Shown here in pieces: positions 1-8,524 of a DNA stretch of 64,000 bases. The stretch spans positions 1 to 64,000 of the forward strand of contig JAGWNY010000010.1 in the NCBI GenBank assembly GCA_028872915.1, written 5' to 3'. This DNA comes from Verrucomicrobiota bacterium. Lineage in GTDB: Bacteria; Verrucomicrobiota; Verrucomicrobiia; Limisphaerales; UBA11358. The notes beneath the pieces are model-generated. The model did no database searches, was not told the origin of the DNA, and saw only the letters and a list, made by a program, of their open reading frames with translations. The translations under genes were made by a program, and so were the position numbers. Numbering within the stretch: position 1 is the first letter of the stretch; each line of letters opens with the position of its first letter.

Positions 1-138
1 GAAGTGCGCCGCCGCATCCGGACGATGTGCGCCTTCACCACCCGCAACAGTTGTGAACGCATCCTTTTCAGCGTCTTTGACCGTATGAACATTTACTGGG
101 ATCAACACCCTCTCAAACCTTTTACACAATTGTCGTGA
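1..138 (+). CDS. C-terminal end of a transposase (IS256/mutator-like), cut by the window edge
   Basis: Frame 1 is open from the first base to a TGA at 136-138, giving 45 residues. They contain EVRRRIRTM, then CERILFSVFDRMN and a final PLKPFTQLS. This order of a basic VRRRxR segment, a short helix and a C-terminal tail resembles the end of IS256/mutator-type transposases; I place it by motif memory only. The catalytic DDE region would lie to the left of the window. The 124 bases after the stop, up to the palindromic element at 262, show no gene. Whether the element is intact cannot be judged from here. An unrelated basic C-terminus is the alternative. Confidence 0.45.
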   Translation, partial: EVRRRIRTMCAFTTRNSCERILFSVFDRMNIYWDQHPLKPFTQLS

Positions 139-261
139 CACTACCAAAACCGCGTCTTCGCTCGAAGGCGCAAAGGCACACGGGCGCGAAGGTTTTTGAA
201 AAACAATTTCTTTGCGAACGTTGCGCCCCGGCGCGGGTTTGAAGAGGGCAGCGGGCCTCTG

Positions 262-438
262 GAGCGGTATCAGAAATACTGTAGCCATGCGGTTGGGAAG
301 AAGAGGGCAGCGGTTCTTTTGGGTTTTGGCTTCGTTTTCGCTCGGTTACAGGCCGCTTTGGACATGCTCCCTCGCTCAGCCTCGCCAAAACCCAAAATTC
401 CTCGCTGCCGCACGGCTACATTATTTCTTCAACCGCTC
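262..438. repeat. 177-bp palindromic MITE-like element, copy 1
   Basis: The segment recurs almost unchanged, inverted, at 39554-39730 with exactly the same length. It is itself an inverted repeat: 273-292 matches the complement of 408-427 in 18 of 20 bases, and TTTTGGGTTTTGGC at 317-330 pairs perfectly with 384-397. It has no coding capacity of its own; apparent ORFs are frame accidents. The right end overlaps the last codons and stop of the GH15 gene. A non-autonomous mobile element or a long terminator hairpin would both fit. Confidence 0.75.
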
Positions 439-2243
439 TCATCCATCGGTTTTTGTGAAAGGCGACGGTCCAGTGTCCAGGCGGCGCTGATGAGAGCCAG
501 GTGGGTGAGCGCCTGGGGAAAATTGCCGAGATGTTCGCCGCAGGGGCCGAGTTGCTCGGCATAAAGGCCCAGATGATTGGCATAGCCAAGCGCCTTTTCG
601 AAAATAAATCGCGCCTGCCTGACATCGTTCGCCCGGGCGAGGCATTCCACATACCAGAACGAACACATGGAAAACGTGCCTTCATTTCCCGTCAAGCCGT
701 CCGACGCGGCCGCGCCCTGCCGATAGCGATAGACGAGGGAATCTTCCACGAGATTTTTTTCAATGGCCTTGAGGGTGGATTTCCAGCGCGGATCGGTGGG
801 ACTGATGAATTTGACCAGCGGCAGAAGCAGCGAGGCGGCGTCCACGGTTTTGGCGCCGTGATACTGGACAAACGACTTCAATTTTGGGTCCCAAAATGTC
901 TTGTAAACGTTCCTGTAAATGTCATCGCGAATTTTATGCCAGCGGACAAGCGGCGCCGGGAAGGAGCGGCGGCGGGCGATTTGCATGGCGCGATCAATGG
1001 CCAGCCAGCACATGGCGCGCGAGTAGAAGAAAGGCCGGCGCCCGCCGCGGACTTCCCAAATGCCATCGTCGGGCGCGCGCCAGTTTTTGCAGACCCACTC
1101 GACGAGGCGGGTGAGATTGCTCCAGAAATCGTAGGAAATGGGTTCGCCGTGTTTGTCGTAAATGCAAATGGAATCCATCAATTCGCCATAGATGTCCAGT
1201 TGGAGCTGGCTGCTGGCGGCGTTGCCGATGCGGACAGGCTTGGAACCGCGATAGCCTTCCCAATGATCCAAAATGGTTTCCGGCAAATCGCGGCCGCCAT
1301 CCAGGCGGTACATGACCTGCAGGGGCCGTCCGGGTTTGAGTTCGCGGCAGCGATTTTCGATCCACGCGATGAATGCCCGGGTTTCCTCCATGTATCCCAG
1401 GCGCATCAAAGCATACGAGGTGAACGAGGCGTCGCGGATCCAGGTATAGCGATAGTCCCAGTTGCGCTGGCCGCCAATCAATTCGGGGAGGGCAAACGTG
1501 GGCGCGGCGACGATGGAACCGTTGGGCAGGGACGTGAGCAATTTCAGGGTGAGGGCGGAGCGATTGACCATTTCCCGCCACCGTCCCTGATATTGGGAAC
1601 GGGCAACCCATTGGAGCCAGTAATTCATGGTTTCCTTGAATGCCGTGGAAACGTAATCATGGCTTGCCGACGGCGATTCCTTGCCGCCTTCCTCCAAAAC
1701 GAAACATTCCCGCCCATCGGCGCCCAACTCAAATTCGGCAATCGCCGCGCCGTTCTCCACCCGCAACGGCACGCTGCCGCGCAGCAGCACCGCGGGGAGC
1801 TTCTTCACATCCGGAACGAACGTCACGCCGCCCGAAATTTTTCGGACCGTGTGCCCGGCGCGCCCGTAATCGAATTTCGGAGCGCAAACCATGCGCAGTT
1901 TGATGCGGCCGCGGACGACCTTGACGCGGCGCACGAGGTTGTGCTGATGGCCCAGGTGTTGCATGGGCATGAAATCGGAGATTTCGGCAATACCGTCCTC
2001 GCCGAGAAACCGCGTGAGCAAAATGTTGGTATCGGGAAAATATCGCTGGCGGGTTTTGAAATCGCCCCCCGCGGGCGCGATGCTGAAATAACCGCCGCGC
2101 TGGTCGTCGAGCAACCGCGCAAAAATGGCGGGCGAATCGAACGCGGGAAAACACATGAAATCAATCGAGCCATGCCGGCCGACGAGCGCGATGGTTTCGA
2201 GGTCGCCAATGACGCCGTAATTCTCAATGGGCTGGTAGCTCAT
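429..2243 (-). CDS. Glycoside hydrolase family 15 protein (glucoamylase/trehalase-like)
   Basis: Product of 604 residues with the GH15 layout: an N-terminal beta-sandwich beginning SYQPIENYGVIGDLETIALV, and an (alpha/alpha)6 barrel. Barrel motifs include NWDYRYTWIRDASFTSYAL, a WEVRGGRRPFFYSRAMCW segment whose Glu fits the general acid, and a late YAEQLGPCGEHLGNFPQAL segment whose Glu fits the general base. The family hydrolyses alpha-glucosidic bonds in glucans or trehalose; substrate cannot be assigned here. No signal peptide is seen, so it is likely cytoplasmic. I start at the ATG at 2241-2243, because 18 upstream residues do not resemble the family. The stop lies inside the palindromic element at 262-438. 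No partner gene is adjacent. Confidence 0.9.
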   Translation of the reverse strand: MSYQPIENYGVIGDLETIALVGRHGSIDFMCFPAFDSPAIFARLLDDQRGGYFSIAPAGGDFKTRQRYFPDTNILLTRFLGEDGIAEISDFMPMQHLGHQHNLVRRVKVVRGRIKLRMVCAPKFDYGRAGHTVRKISGGVTFVPDVKKLPAVLLRGSVPLRVENGAAIAEFELGADGRECFVLEEGGKESPSASHDYVSTAFKETMNYWLQWVARSQYQGRWREMVNRSALTLKLLTSLPNGSIVAAPTFALPELIGGQRNWDYRYTWIRDASFTSYALMRLGYMEETRAFIAWIENRCRELKPGRPLQVMYRLDGGRDLPETILDHWEGYRGSKPVRIGNAASSQLQLDIYGELMDSICIYDKHGEPISYDFWSNLTRLVEWVCKNWRAPDDGIWEVRGGRRPFFYSRAMCWLAIDRAMQIARRRSFPAPLVRWHKIRDDIYRNVYKTFWDPKLKSFVQYHGAKTVDAASLLLPLVKFISPTDPRWKSTLKAIEKNLVEDSLVYRYRQGAAASDGLTGNEGTFSMCSFWYVECLARANDVRQARFIFEKALGYANHLGLYAEQLGPCGEHLGNFPQALTHLALISAAWTLDRRLSQKPMDESG

Positions 2244-2461
2244 GGCCGTCAGGCTAGGACCGCGTATCGGCAAATGCAACGGCGCTGATGAGCGCATTTT
2301 CGGCGCGGCGCGAATCCAGGCGCGTGTGCTGGATGACGATGGGGGCGGATTCGATCGGGCTTTTCACTCCTTGCAACAGATTAACCGCATTTCGATTGGA
2401 ATGAAACGGGGCATGGAACCAAGCGGGCTTGGGAGGGAAACATGCCGGAAATCGGCGGGGG

Positions 2462-2494
2462 AAAAAACGAAAGAGGCCGGACGAATCCGGCCTC
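2462..2494 (-). terminator. Strong intrinsic terminator on the minus strand with no annotated gene upstream
   Basis: GAGGCCGGA (2473-2481) and TCCGGCCTC (2486-2494) form a perfect 9-bp stem with a 4-base loop. Read on the minus strand the stem is followed by TTTCGTTTTTT. It would end a transcript coming from 2500-2660, where only a 33-codon minus ORF (2505-2606) with no recognised similarity is visible. The gap 2244-2717 holds nothing else that I can identify. Confidence 0.7.
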
Positions 2495-2717
2495 TCAGCG
2501 AGAACTAGGCGCAATCAGGTGCAAACAGACGCAAATGGCACCACGAAAGCCTTCCCGGATGCGGCGCGCAGACAAACGCCATACACACGATAACTGCCTT
2601 TTGCATCCAACAACTGATTTACCTTACCAAATCCCTGATTTCCCGCGAGTCGCCAATACTGGGGACATTTGATATTTGCGGGCGGAGGGGTTGGCCGCTA
2701 GAATCGCCGGACTTTTG

Positions 2718-2930
2718 ATGGAAGAGCATATTGAAGTTGAGGGCCGAATCCAGGCAGTGCTGGCGGGGACGATGTTCCGCGTGGAACTGGACAACAAACA
2801 CCAGGTACTGGCGATCATTTCGGGAAAAATGCGGAAGAAATTTGTAAAATTGACGGTTGGCGATCGGGTAAAGATGGAGATGTCGCAATACGATTTGAAC
2901 AAGGCGCGCATCGTCTGGCGCATCGGCTGA
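2718..2930 (+). CDS. infA: Translation initiation factor IF-1
   Basis: The 70-residue product starts [20 protein letters not shown] and continues with [20 protein letters not shown] and [17 protein letters not shown]. This is a single S1/OB-fold domain of normal IF-1 length. IF-1 binds the A site of the 30S subunit during initiation. The ATG at 2718-2720 is preferred over the upstream TTG at 2676, since IF-1 proteins begin at this point of the fold. The ending KARIVWRIG differs slightly from the commoner KGRI..R form, which is normal variation. It stands alone, upstream of sufT on the same strand, and not in a ribosomal-protein operon. Confidence 0.95.
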   Translation: MEEHIEVEGRIQAVLAGTMFRVELDNKHQVLAIISGKMRKKFVKLTVGDRVKMEMSQYDLNKARIVWRIG

Positions 2931-2994
2931 CACCGGGAGGCGCCGGCGTTGATTCACGGTTGATTTGGGCGGCAATTGCGGCGATGATGACGTT

Positions 2995-3552
2995 ATGAAT
3001 GGAGGAGAAGCAAAGGTTTTGAGCCGGGACGTGGAGGCCGCCGTGGTGCCGGTGGGAACGAAGGTGACGCTGCGCCAGGGCGAACAGGCATACATTACCC
3101 AATCGCTCGGCGGGGCGTTCACCGTGATCGTCAACGGCAACATGTTCCGGATTGCGGACAAGGATGCCGATGCGCTGGGAATGGAAGGGGCGGCAGGGCC
3201 GGCCCCGCGGACAACCCTCGCCGGGCCTGTGACGCAGGAAGAACTGGAGCGGCAGGTGTGGGAGGCGCTGAAGACCTGTTACGATCCGGAAATTCCGGTG
3301 AACATCGTTGACCTGGGCCTCATTTATGATTGCCATCTCACGCGGCTTTCGGACGAGACCTTCAAGGCGGACGTGAAAATGACGCTGACGGCGCCGGGCT
3401 GCGGCATGGGGCCGGTGCTGGCGCAAGACGTGCAAAACAAATTGTTGTCGCTGGAACCGATTGACGAGGCGAACGTGGAATTGGTGTGGGACCCGCCCTG
3501 GAACCAGGGAATGATGACGGAAGCGGCGAAATTGCAACTGGGGCTGGTGTAA
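2995..3552 (+). CDS. sufT: SufT-like Fe-S cluster assembly protein (DUF59/MIP18 family)
   Basis: Product of about 185 residues. The N-terminal 80 residues are a small beta-rich region (VPVGTKVTLRQGEQAYITQS) typical of SufT proteins. The C-terminal half is a DUF59 domain with DPEIPVNIVDLGLIYD, MTLTAPGCGMG and VWDPPWNQGMM; the Cys in APGCGMG is the conserved one. SufT acts in iron-sulfur cluster maturation; its biochemical role is less settled than that of SufBCD. No other suf genes are in the window, which is unusual because sufT often sits in a suf operon. The start is the ATG at 2995; a TTG 30 bases upstream is possible. Confidence 0.85.
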   Translation: MNGGEAKVLSRDVEAAVVPVGTKVTLRQGEQAYITQSLGGAFTVIVNGNMFRIADKDADALGMEGAAGPAPRTTLAGPVTQEELERQVWEALKTCYDPEIPVNIVDLGLIYDCHLTRLSDETFKADVKMTLTAPGCGMGPVLAQDVQNKLLSLEPIDEANVELVWDPPWNQGMMTEAAKLQLGLV

Positions 3553-3641
3553 ATTTCAACCGGGGATACAGAATAGACGGCAATAAGACAGCGGCAAAGG
3601 ATTGCAAAGAGAGAGACTCCGGGAGGGCGGACGCGGCGCCA

Positions 3642-4127
3642 TCACCCGGCGAGTTCGGCGCGGAGGCTGGCGGCGACGTCCTTGAGGGCCTGGGGCAGGA
3701 CGGTGGCGTTGGCGATGACGGGCATGAAATTGGTATCGCCTTTCCAGCGGGGCACGACGTGGACGTGGAGATGTTCCACAATGCCTGCGCCGGCGATCTG
3801 GCCGAGATTGATGCCGACGTTGAATCCGTCGGGTTTCATCACATTCTTCAGGGCACCGATGCAGCGGCGGGTGAGCTTCCATAAATCAGCGAGTTCTTCA
3901 TCAGTCAGGCCGTTGAGATCGGGGGTTTCCTTGTAAGGGACGGTCATGAGATGGCCGCCCACGTAGGGATAGGCGTTCAACAGGGCGAAACAGGTGCGGT
4001 CGCGGGAGATGACGTAATGGGCTTCGTCATCGGAGGATTGGGCGATGCGGGCGAAGAGGCCGGGCTTCCAGTCCGGCTTTGGAGAGAGGATATACTCCAT
4101 GCGCCAGGGCGCGTATAGCGTGTCCAT
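3642..4127 (-). CDS. HIT-family nucleotide hydrolase/phosphorylase
   Basis: A 161-residue protein with the histidine-triad signature HLHVHVVPRW near residue 110 and the usual upstream strands (NAYPYVGGHLMTVPY). The N-terminus MDTLYAPWRMEYI with an early Trp and KPGLFARIA matches bacterial HIT proteins related to Ap4A phosphorylase/GalT. Members cleave nucleotide-phosphate bonds such as those of dinucleoside polyphosphates; the substrate is unknown here. I use the ATG at 4127, since the 12 upstream residues look like leader. It follows lpxB by 57 bases on the same strand and may be co-transcribed with it. Confidence 0.88.
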   Translation of the reverse strand: MDTLYAPWRMEYILSPKPDWKPGLFARIAQSSDDEAHYVISRDRTCFALLNAYPYVGGHLMTVPYKETPDLNGLTDEELADLWKLTRRCIGALKNVMKPDGFNVGINLGQIAGAGIVEHLHVHVVPRWKGDTNFMPVIANATVLPQALKDVAASLRAELAG

Positions 4128-4184
4128 GCGCGGCAGTGTAGGAGGGGGAATCGAGGGACTCAAATTGAATTTGCCGCAACCGGC

Positions 4185-5360
4185 TCAGCGAAATAAATCC
4201 AGTATGGCGCGGGCGGCGCGGTCCGCGGCGCCGGGACCGCCGAGGGAAGCGATGACGCGCCGGAGTTGGACTTTGATTTGTCGGCGTTGGGACTCGTTTC
4301 GGAGCAGTTGCAAGGCGGCTTGGGAAATTCGTTCGGGAGCGGCGTCGGACTGGATAAATTCGGGATAGACGGGCGCGCCGGCCAAAAGGTTGGGCATGGT
4401 CAGGGATTTAACGGTGACGATGCGGCGGGCGATTTGGTAGGTGAGCCAGGAGGTTTTATAGAGCGTGAGGGCTGGCACGCCGAAGAAGGCGCACTCCATG
4501 GTTACGGTGCCGGTGGAGGCAATGGCGAGATCGGCATGGGCCAGGGCCTCCGGCAGCCGTCCGACCTGGATTTCGACATCATGTGCGGCGGATTTGGCCA
4601 GGCTGGCGAGCGATTCATCGGGCAGAATGATTTTTGCTTTTGCGCCGGGCAATCCGGCGCGGATCAGTTTCAGAGCCGGCAGGATGACGGGCAAATGGCG
4701 AAGCAATTCGCTTTTGCGGCTGCCGGGGAGCAGGAGGATGAGAGGGGAGTCGGGACGCGGTTCGGGGCGGGGCGTGGACGAGACGGCGAGGCGTTCGACG
4801 AGGGGATGGCCCACGAAGACGACGGGCAACGACGGCGCACGTTGCGCGTACCATTCCTTTTCAAAAGGGAAGATGCTCAAGAGCAGATCGTGATTTGCGG
4901 CGAGGAGGGCGGCGCGACCGGGCCGGGACGCCCAGACTTGTGGGGAAACGAATTGAATGATTTTTGGATTCCAGCCAGAGAAGGGATTGTCGCGAACGAC
5001 GGCGCGCGCGGCCCGCGCGAAGCGCAGATTGAATCCGCCATAATCCACGCCGATGAGGGCGTGGGGCCTGCGTTCGACGGCCAGGGCGAGAAGCTGGTTG
5101 AAGAGGCGGCGGAATTTGAAATAGTTCTTCAACACGTCTGAGATGCCAATGACGGCGTGTTGGGTAAGATCGAAGGCAATGTCAATACCCGCCTGGGCCA
5201 TTTTGGGTCCGCCGGCGCCGAAGAAGCGCAGGCCGGGAAATCGCGGGTCGTTGGCGGCGGCCCGGCGCAATGCGCCCGCCAATTCAGCCGCAAGCAAATC
5301 GCCGCTAGGCTCCCCGGCGATGAGCATGAATGACATCGGCTTCACCGGATCATTGTCCAC
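4185..5360 (-). CDS. lpxB: Lipid-A-disaccharide synthase
   Basis: Product of 391 residues, normal for LpxB. It starts with MSFMLIAGEPSGDLLAAELA after eight residues, the canonical GE.SGD glycosyltransferase-B entry, and has GVDYGGFNLRFA, FVSPQVWAS and PFEKEWY around the acceptor site. LLLPGSRKSEL and the late IASTGTVTMECAFFGVPALT motif are the nucleotide-binding half. LpxB joins UDP-diacylglucosamine and lipid X to make the lipid A disaccharide at the inner face of the inner membrane, so the cell has an LPS-type outer membrane. Other lpx genes are not in the window. It lies downstream of the GldAFG-like cluster, 114 bases after the DUF4340 gene. Confidence 0.95.
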   Translation of the reverse strand: MDNDPVKPMSFMLIAGEPSGDLLAAELAGALRRAAANDPRFPGLRFFGAGGPKMAQAGIDIAFDLTQHAVIGISDVLKNYFKFRRLFNQLLALAVERRPHALIGVDYGGFNLRFARAARAVVRDNPFSGWNPKIIQFVSPQVWASRPGRAALLAANHDLLLSIFPFEKEWYAQRAPSLPVVFVGHPLVERLAVSSTPRPEPRPDSPLILLLPGSRKSELLRHLPVILPALKLIRAGLPGAKAKIILPDESLASLAKSAAHDVEIQVGRLPEALAHADLAIASTGTVTMECAFFGVPALTLYKTSWLTYQIARRIVTVKSLTMPNLLAGAPVYPEFIQSDAAPERISQAALQLLRNESQRRQIKVQLRRVIASLGGPGAADRAARAILDLFR

Positions 5361-5474
5361 GGACCGGCGCCCAAAGTCATCAAATTCCCAAAATTCCCAA
5401 ATCCAAAAACAGCGTCAACTCGAAGGCGCAGGCAGGGCGGCCCGTTGCGCCCGACGCGGCGCGGGACTTGCGGG

Positions 5475-6647
5475 TTATTTCCCGGCGGAGCCTTTTTCGG
5501 CGGGTACCGGCGGGAGTTTGGTTGCCGCCGGTTTTGGATTGGGGAGCAAAAGTTGGAAACGGTGTTTGAGCAGCGGTTGAATGGTCCACTCAGGCACGAG
5601 GTAGGTCCAGCGGGCAAGGGCGGTATCCTGCTGGAATTGGTCGCGAAGGGTTTTGAGGCTCGCGGTGTAAGCTTTTTGCGCGGCGGCGATTTGCGCGGGA
5701 GTTTCCTTGCCACCGGCTGCCGGCGCAGGCGGCGCGGTAAAGGAGGTTTGCACTTTTACGTAATAGGCCTCGTTGGTCTTGTTGCCGATGGTGATGGCGT
5801 AATGGAACCCGTTGGTCGTGGTGACGACGACGCGGGCCGGATGGCTCCATACGCCGGTCAGGGCGGGGAAGGCATCATCGAACGATGGCGACGAAATGCC
5901 GTAGGCAACGGACGAAACCTGGCTGGGGTCCAATTTTTCGCCGGGTTTGGCATCCGCCAGCGCCCATGAGTTTGCGGGGCCGGGGCGGGTGACTTTCCAT
6001 GAATTGGTTGGGTTGGGGAAACGCGCGGAGATGGAGTTGGGGTTTCGGATGGTGAAAAAGCTTTTGTCCAGCCAGGATTGCGGCGCCGTGCCGGCGTCGG
6101 AGAGGGGGTCCGTGATAATGGCAACGGACGTTGCATTGCTGGCGGTGAGCACGTAACGTCCATCAGGCCAGTTATCGCTTTGGAAACCGGAAGATTGGTG
6201 AAGGTGCGGGCTGCCCAGGCGGAGGACGCGCAACGGTTTGCCGGCGGCGTCATAGAACGCCAGAAGAGTGGCGGAGTTTGTTCCCTGGCCGGGCGGCGCG
6301 AGGTCCAATTGGGGCAATTGTTCAGGCGTGACCGGCTCGGCCTGAACAATTTTAAGATCGCGCAGTTTGATGAGAAACCGGCTGATTTTTGAAAAATCGG
6401 CCGGATAATCCGAACGCTGCGCGACGGCCCATATACCGTTGACCTTGTGCAAATCGAGGGCATTGGTTCGGTCCAGGATGCGGATGCGGGAGACGTCGTT
6501 GACTTGAAAATTGCCCAGCAGGGGCGCGCCGGGGGTGGCGCCGGCGGAAGGCACCCAGGCGGCGGATCGTATGCGGGAATGCCACCAGGCGGCGGCGCCA
6601 AGAACGAGGAGGAGCGCCAGCAGCAGGGTAAATTGCTTTTGGTTCAT
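5475..6647 (-). CDS. DUF4340-domain protein linked to the GldAFG-like ABC system
   Basis: A 390-residue protein with an N-terminal membrane anchor (FTLLLALLLVLGAAAWW) and a long periplasmic part. The repeated pattern VSRIRILDRTNALDLHKVNGIWAV, then RLGSPHLHQSSG and a second beta-rich domain, matches the DUF4340 arrangement. Its start codon overlaps the stop of the GldG-like gene by four bases (ATGA), the usual arrangement of the four-gene set ATPase-permease-GldG-DUF4340 in Verrucomicrobia and related phyla. The C-terminus is Pro/Ala-rich. The molecular role is not established; coupling argues for an accessory subunit of the exporter. Confidence 0.82.
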   Translation of the reverse strand: MNQKQFTLLLALLLVLGAAAWWHSRIRSAAWVPSAGATPGAPLLGNFQVNDVSRIRILDRTNALDLHKVNGIWAVAQRSDYPADFSKISRFLIKLRDLKIVQAEPVTPEQLPQLDLAPPGQGTNSATLLAFYDAAGKPLRVLRLGSPHLHQSSGFQSDNWPDGRYVLTASNATSVAIITDPLSDAGTAPQSWLDKSFFTIRNPNSISARFPNPTNSWKVTRPGPANSWALADAKPGEKLDPSQVSSVAYGISSPSFDDAFPALTGVWSHPARVVVTTTNGFHYAITIGNKTNEAYYVKVQTSFTAPPAPAAGGKETPAQIAAAQKAYTASLKTLRDQFQQDTALARWTYLVPEWTIQPLLKHRFQLLLPNPKPAATKLPPVPAEKGSAGK

Positions 6648-8524
6648 TTGGCGGCGGTCCGTTTGCGTTTCCAGGCGGCGAGGCTGATGCCGAAAAGCGT
6701 CACGAAAGCCGGCATGGCGCCGATGTTCAGCCAGGTAACGCGGGCTTCGAGGGCGTCCACGTCGTGCAAAAGGTCCCTCTGCACCTTTTTCAAATCCTTT
6801 TGGGTTTGGGCCTCCTGGGCCTGGAATTTTGCGATTTGGGCCTGTTGTTGGGGGGAAAGAATGTATTGTTGGTTGGCGCTCTTGGCCTGCTGCAAATCCT
6901 GGAGGCGCTGTTGGGTTTGCTGAAGGCTGTTTTGGAGATCGTTGATTTTGGATTGATAGATGGTCTCGGCGGCGGCCTGCATTTTGTGAATGACGGTGAA
7001 CGGCCGATCTTCCACGCCGCGGCCGCGGATGGCGATGAGGTCCTTGGAACCGGCCATGAGGTCCACGGCGTTTTGCAGGAAGCTGAGGTTGCCGTTCAAT
7101 TCCATGGAGAGGGTCCCAAAGGGCGTATCAATCTGGCGCAGGGCGACGCCATCGGCCAGCATGTCCGCGTCGCCAACGAGGATGACGGTGTTGGCGGCGG
7201 CGCTGGTCTTTAAAAAGGCGGCGCGGTTCTTGTTGGTTCCGGGGCCTGGTTGGCCGTTGGGAAAGGCGGATTTAAACCGGCCCGTCAGGCGAATGGCCAG
7301 GGCATACTCGCGATTGGCGGACTTGAAATTTTTGAGCATGTCCGCGCCGGAGTATTGGGCCATGAAAGAACCGGCCAGATCGGCGTCCCTGGTGCTGCTG
7401 GCCAACACACTTTCGGCGAGGCCGGGGGCGGGTTTGCCGGTGAAGGCGCCGGCAAAGGGCAGCCACAAATCGCTCAACATGCTTGTAATAACGTCGTTGG
7501 TGTTCAGGCTCGTTCCGGGCACGTTCAGAAACGCCGGCGCTTCCCGCGGCTGGCCGTTGGGACCGGCCAACTGCACCTCATCGTTCAAGTCCGCCACAAC
7601 CTTGCCACTGGTGAATTTGATGCCCCAGGCAGGCAACAATTTATCGAGAGTGGAGGCGGACTGATCGGCGGATGGGTTCATCATCGGATTGCCGCCAGTG
7701 GAAGCGGAGACATTCAAGGGGTCGAGGAACGCGATCAATTTGCCGCCGCGCAGGACGAACTGGTCAATGGCGAACTGCGCCTTGTCCGTAATGCCCGCGG
7801 GATGAACGACGAGGAGCACGTTGATGTCGCTGGCGATTTTGTCCGTATCCAGCGGGACCTGGCGAACGGTGTAATCGCCGCTCAATTCATTGATGAAAGC
7901 CCACGGTTGCGGCGGGGGCTGGCCCTGCTCTTCCATCACCGGATTTTCCTGGCCGCCAAAGACCGGCAGGGCGCTCATGACCCCAACGACGGGTTTTTGG
8001 GGCGTCATCACGCGGGAAATGGCGCGCGAAATATCGTATTCGAGCAGGCGATCCCGGTCGGGGCTGAGCGAAACGGCCTGTTTGGCGTTCAACATGCTGA
8101 CGGCCAGGCCAAGATAAAATTTATCGCCGTTGGAAAGCGTCCGCGGTTGGATGTCGTCCAGGCGGGCGGAATCGGCCGCGTCGGAATCGGGTTCGGGATC
8201 GAGTTTTTGGATGATGATTTTGTCGCCGGCGATCTGCTTGTATTCGTCCAGCAGGTCGGACACTTCACGCCCGAAATTTTCCATATAAACGCTTTCGGCG
8301 GTGGGGGTGGCGTTTTGCGTCCAGTAAAAGCGGATGGTGACCGGAGAGGCGAGCCTTGCGAGAATGGCGCGCGTGCCGGGGGAGAGCGTGTAGATTTTGT
8401 CCTGGGTCAGGTCGGCGCGGCACGCCCAGCCGGATGCGATGAGGTTGACGGCCACGAGCAGGGCGGCCATGACCAGAACGCCCCCGACGGAATACAACAA
8501 GGTTTCAAAGGATTTCCGTTTCAT
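6644..8524 (-). CDS. gldG: GldG-like ABC-transporter periplasmic/auxiliary subunit
   Basis: 626 residues. An N-terminal anchor (LLYSVGGVLVMAALLVAVNLIA) is followed by the ADLTQDKIYTLSPGTRAIL motif that opens GldG-like proteins. Next come the Rossmann-like DUF region (VLLVVHPAGITDKAQFAIDQ, GGKLIAFLDP), a coiled coil rich in Gln (about 530-590), and a C-terminal membrane segment ending KRKRTAAK. The frame is open much further upstream, but that overlaps the permease gene; the ATG at 8524, overlapping the permease stop by four bases, is the clear start. In Bacteroidetes the homologue belongs to the GldAFG transporter needed for gliding. No gliding-motor genes are seen here, so function is inferred only as part of this ABC complex. 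Confidence 0.85.
   Translation of the reverse strand: MKRKSFETLLYSVGGVLVMAALLVAVNLIASGWACRADLTQDKIYTLSPGTRAILARLASPVTIRFYWTQNATPTAESVYMENFGREVSDLLDEYKQIAGDKIIIQKLDPEPDSDAADSARLDDIQPRTLSNGDKFYLGLAVSMLNAKQAVSLSPDRDRLLEYDISRAISRVMTPQKPVVGVMSALPVFGGQENPVMEEQGQPPPQPWAFINELSGDYTVRQVPLDTDKIASDINVLLVVHPAGITDKAQFAIDQFVLRGGKLIAFLDPLNVSASTGGNPMMNPSADQSASTLDKLLPAWGIKFTSGKVVADLNDEVQLAGPNGQPREAPAFLNVPGTSLNTNDVITSMLSDLWLPFAGAFTGKPAPGLAESVLASSTRDADLAGSFMAQYSGADMLKNFKSANREYALAIRLTGRFKSAFPNGQPGPGTNKNRAAFLKTSAAANTVILVGDADMLADGVALRQIDTPFGTLSMELNGNLSFLQNAVDLMAGSKDLIAIRGRGVEDRPFTVIHKMQAAAETIYQSKINDLQNSLQQTQQRLQDLQQAKSANQQYILSPQQQAQIAKFQAQEAQTQKDLKKVQRDLLHDVDALEARVTWLNIGAMPAFVTLFGISLAAWKRKRTAAK

Noticed and set aside
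122..388. Minus-strand ORF resembling the start of the ORF at 39604
   Set aside because: The similarity comes from the shared palindromic element, not from a protein.
501..2288. A 595-codon plus-strand ORF opposite the GH15 gene
   Set aside because: It is the shadow of the GH15 gene; codon order follows the opposite strand and there is no family motif.
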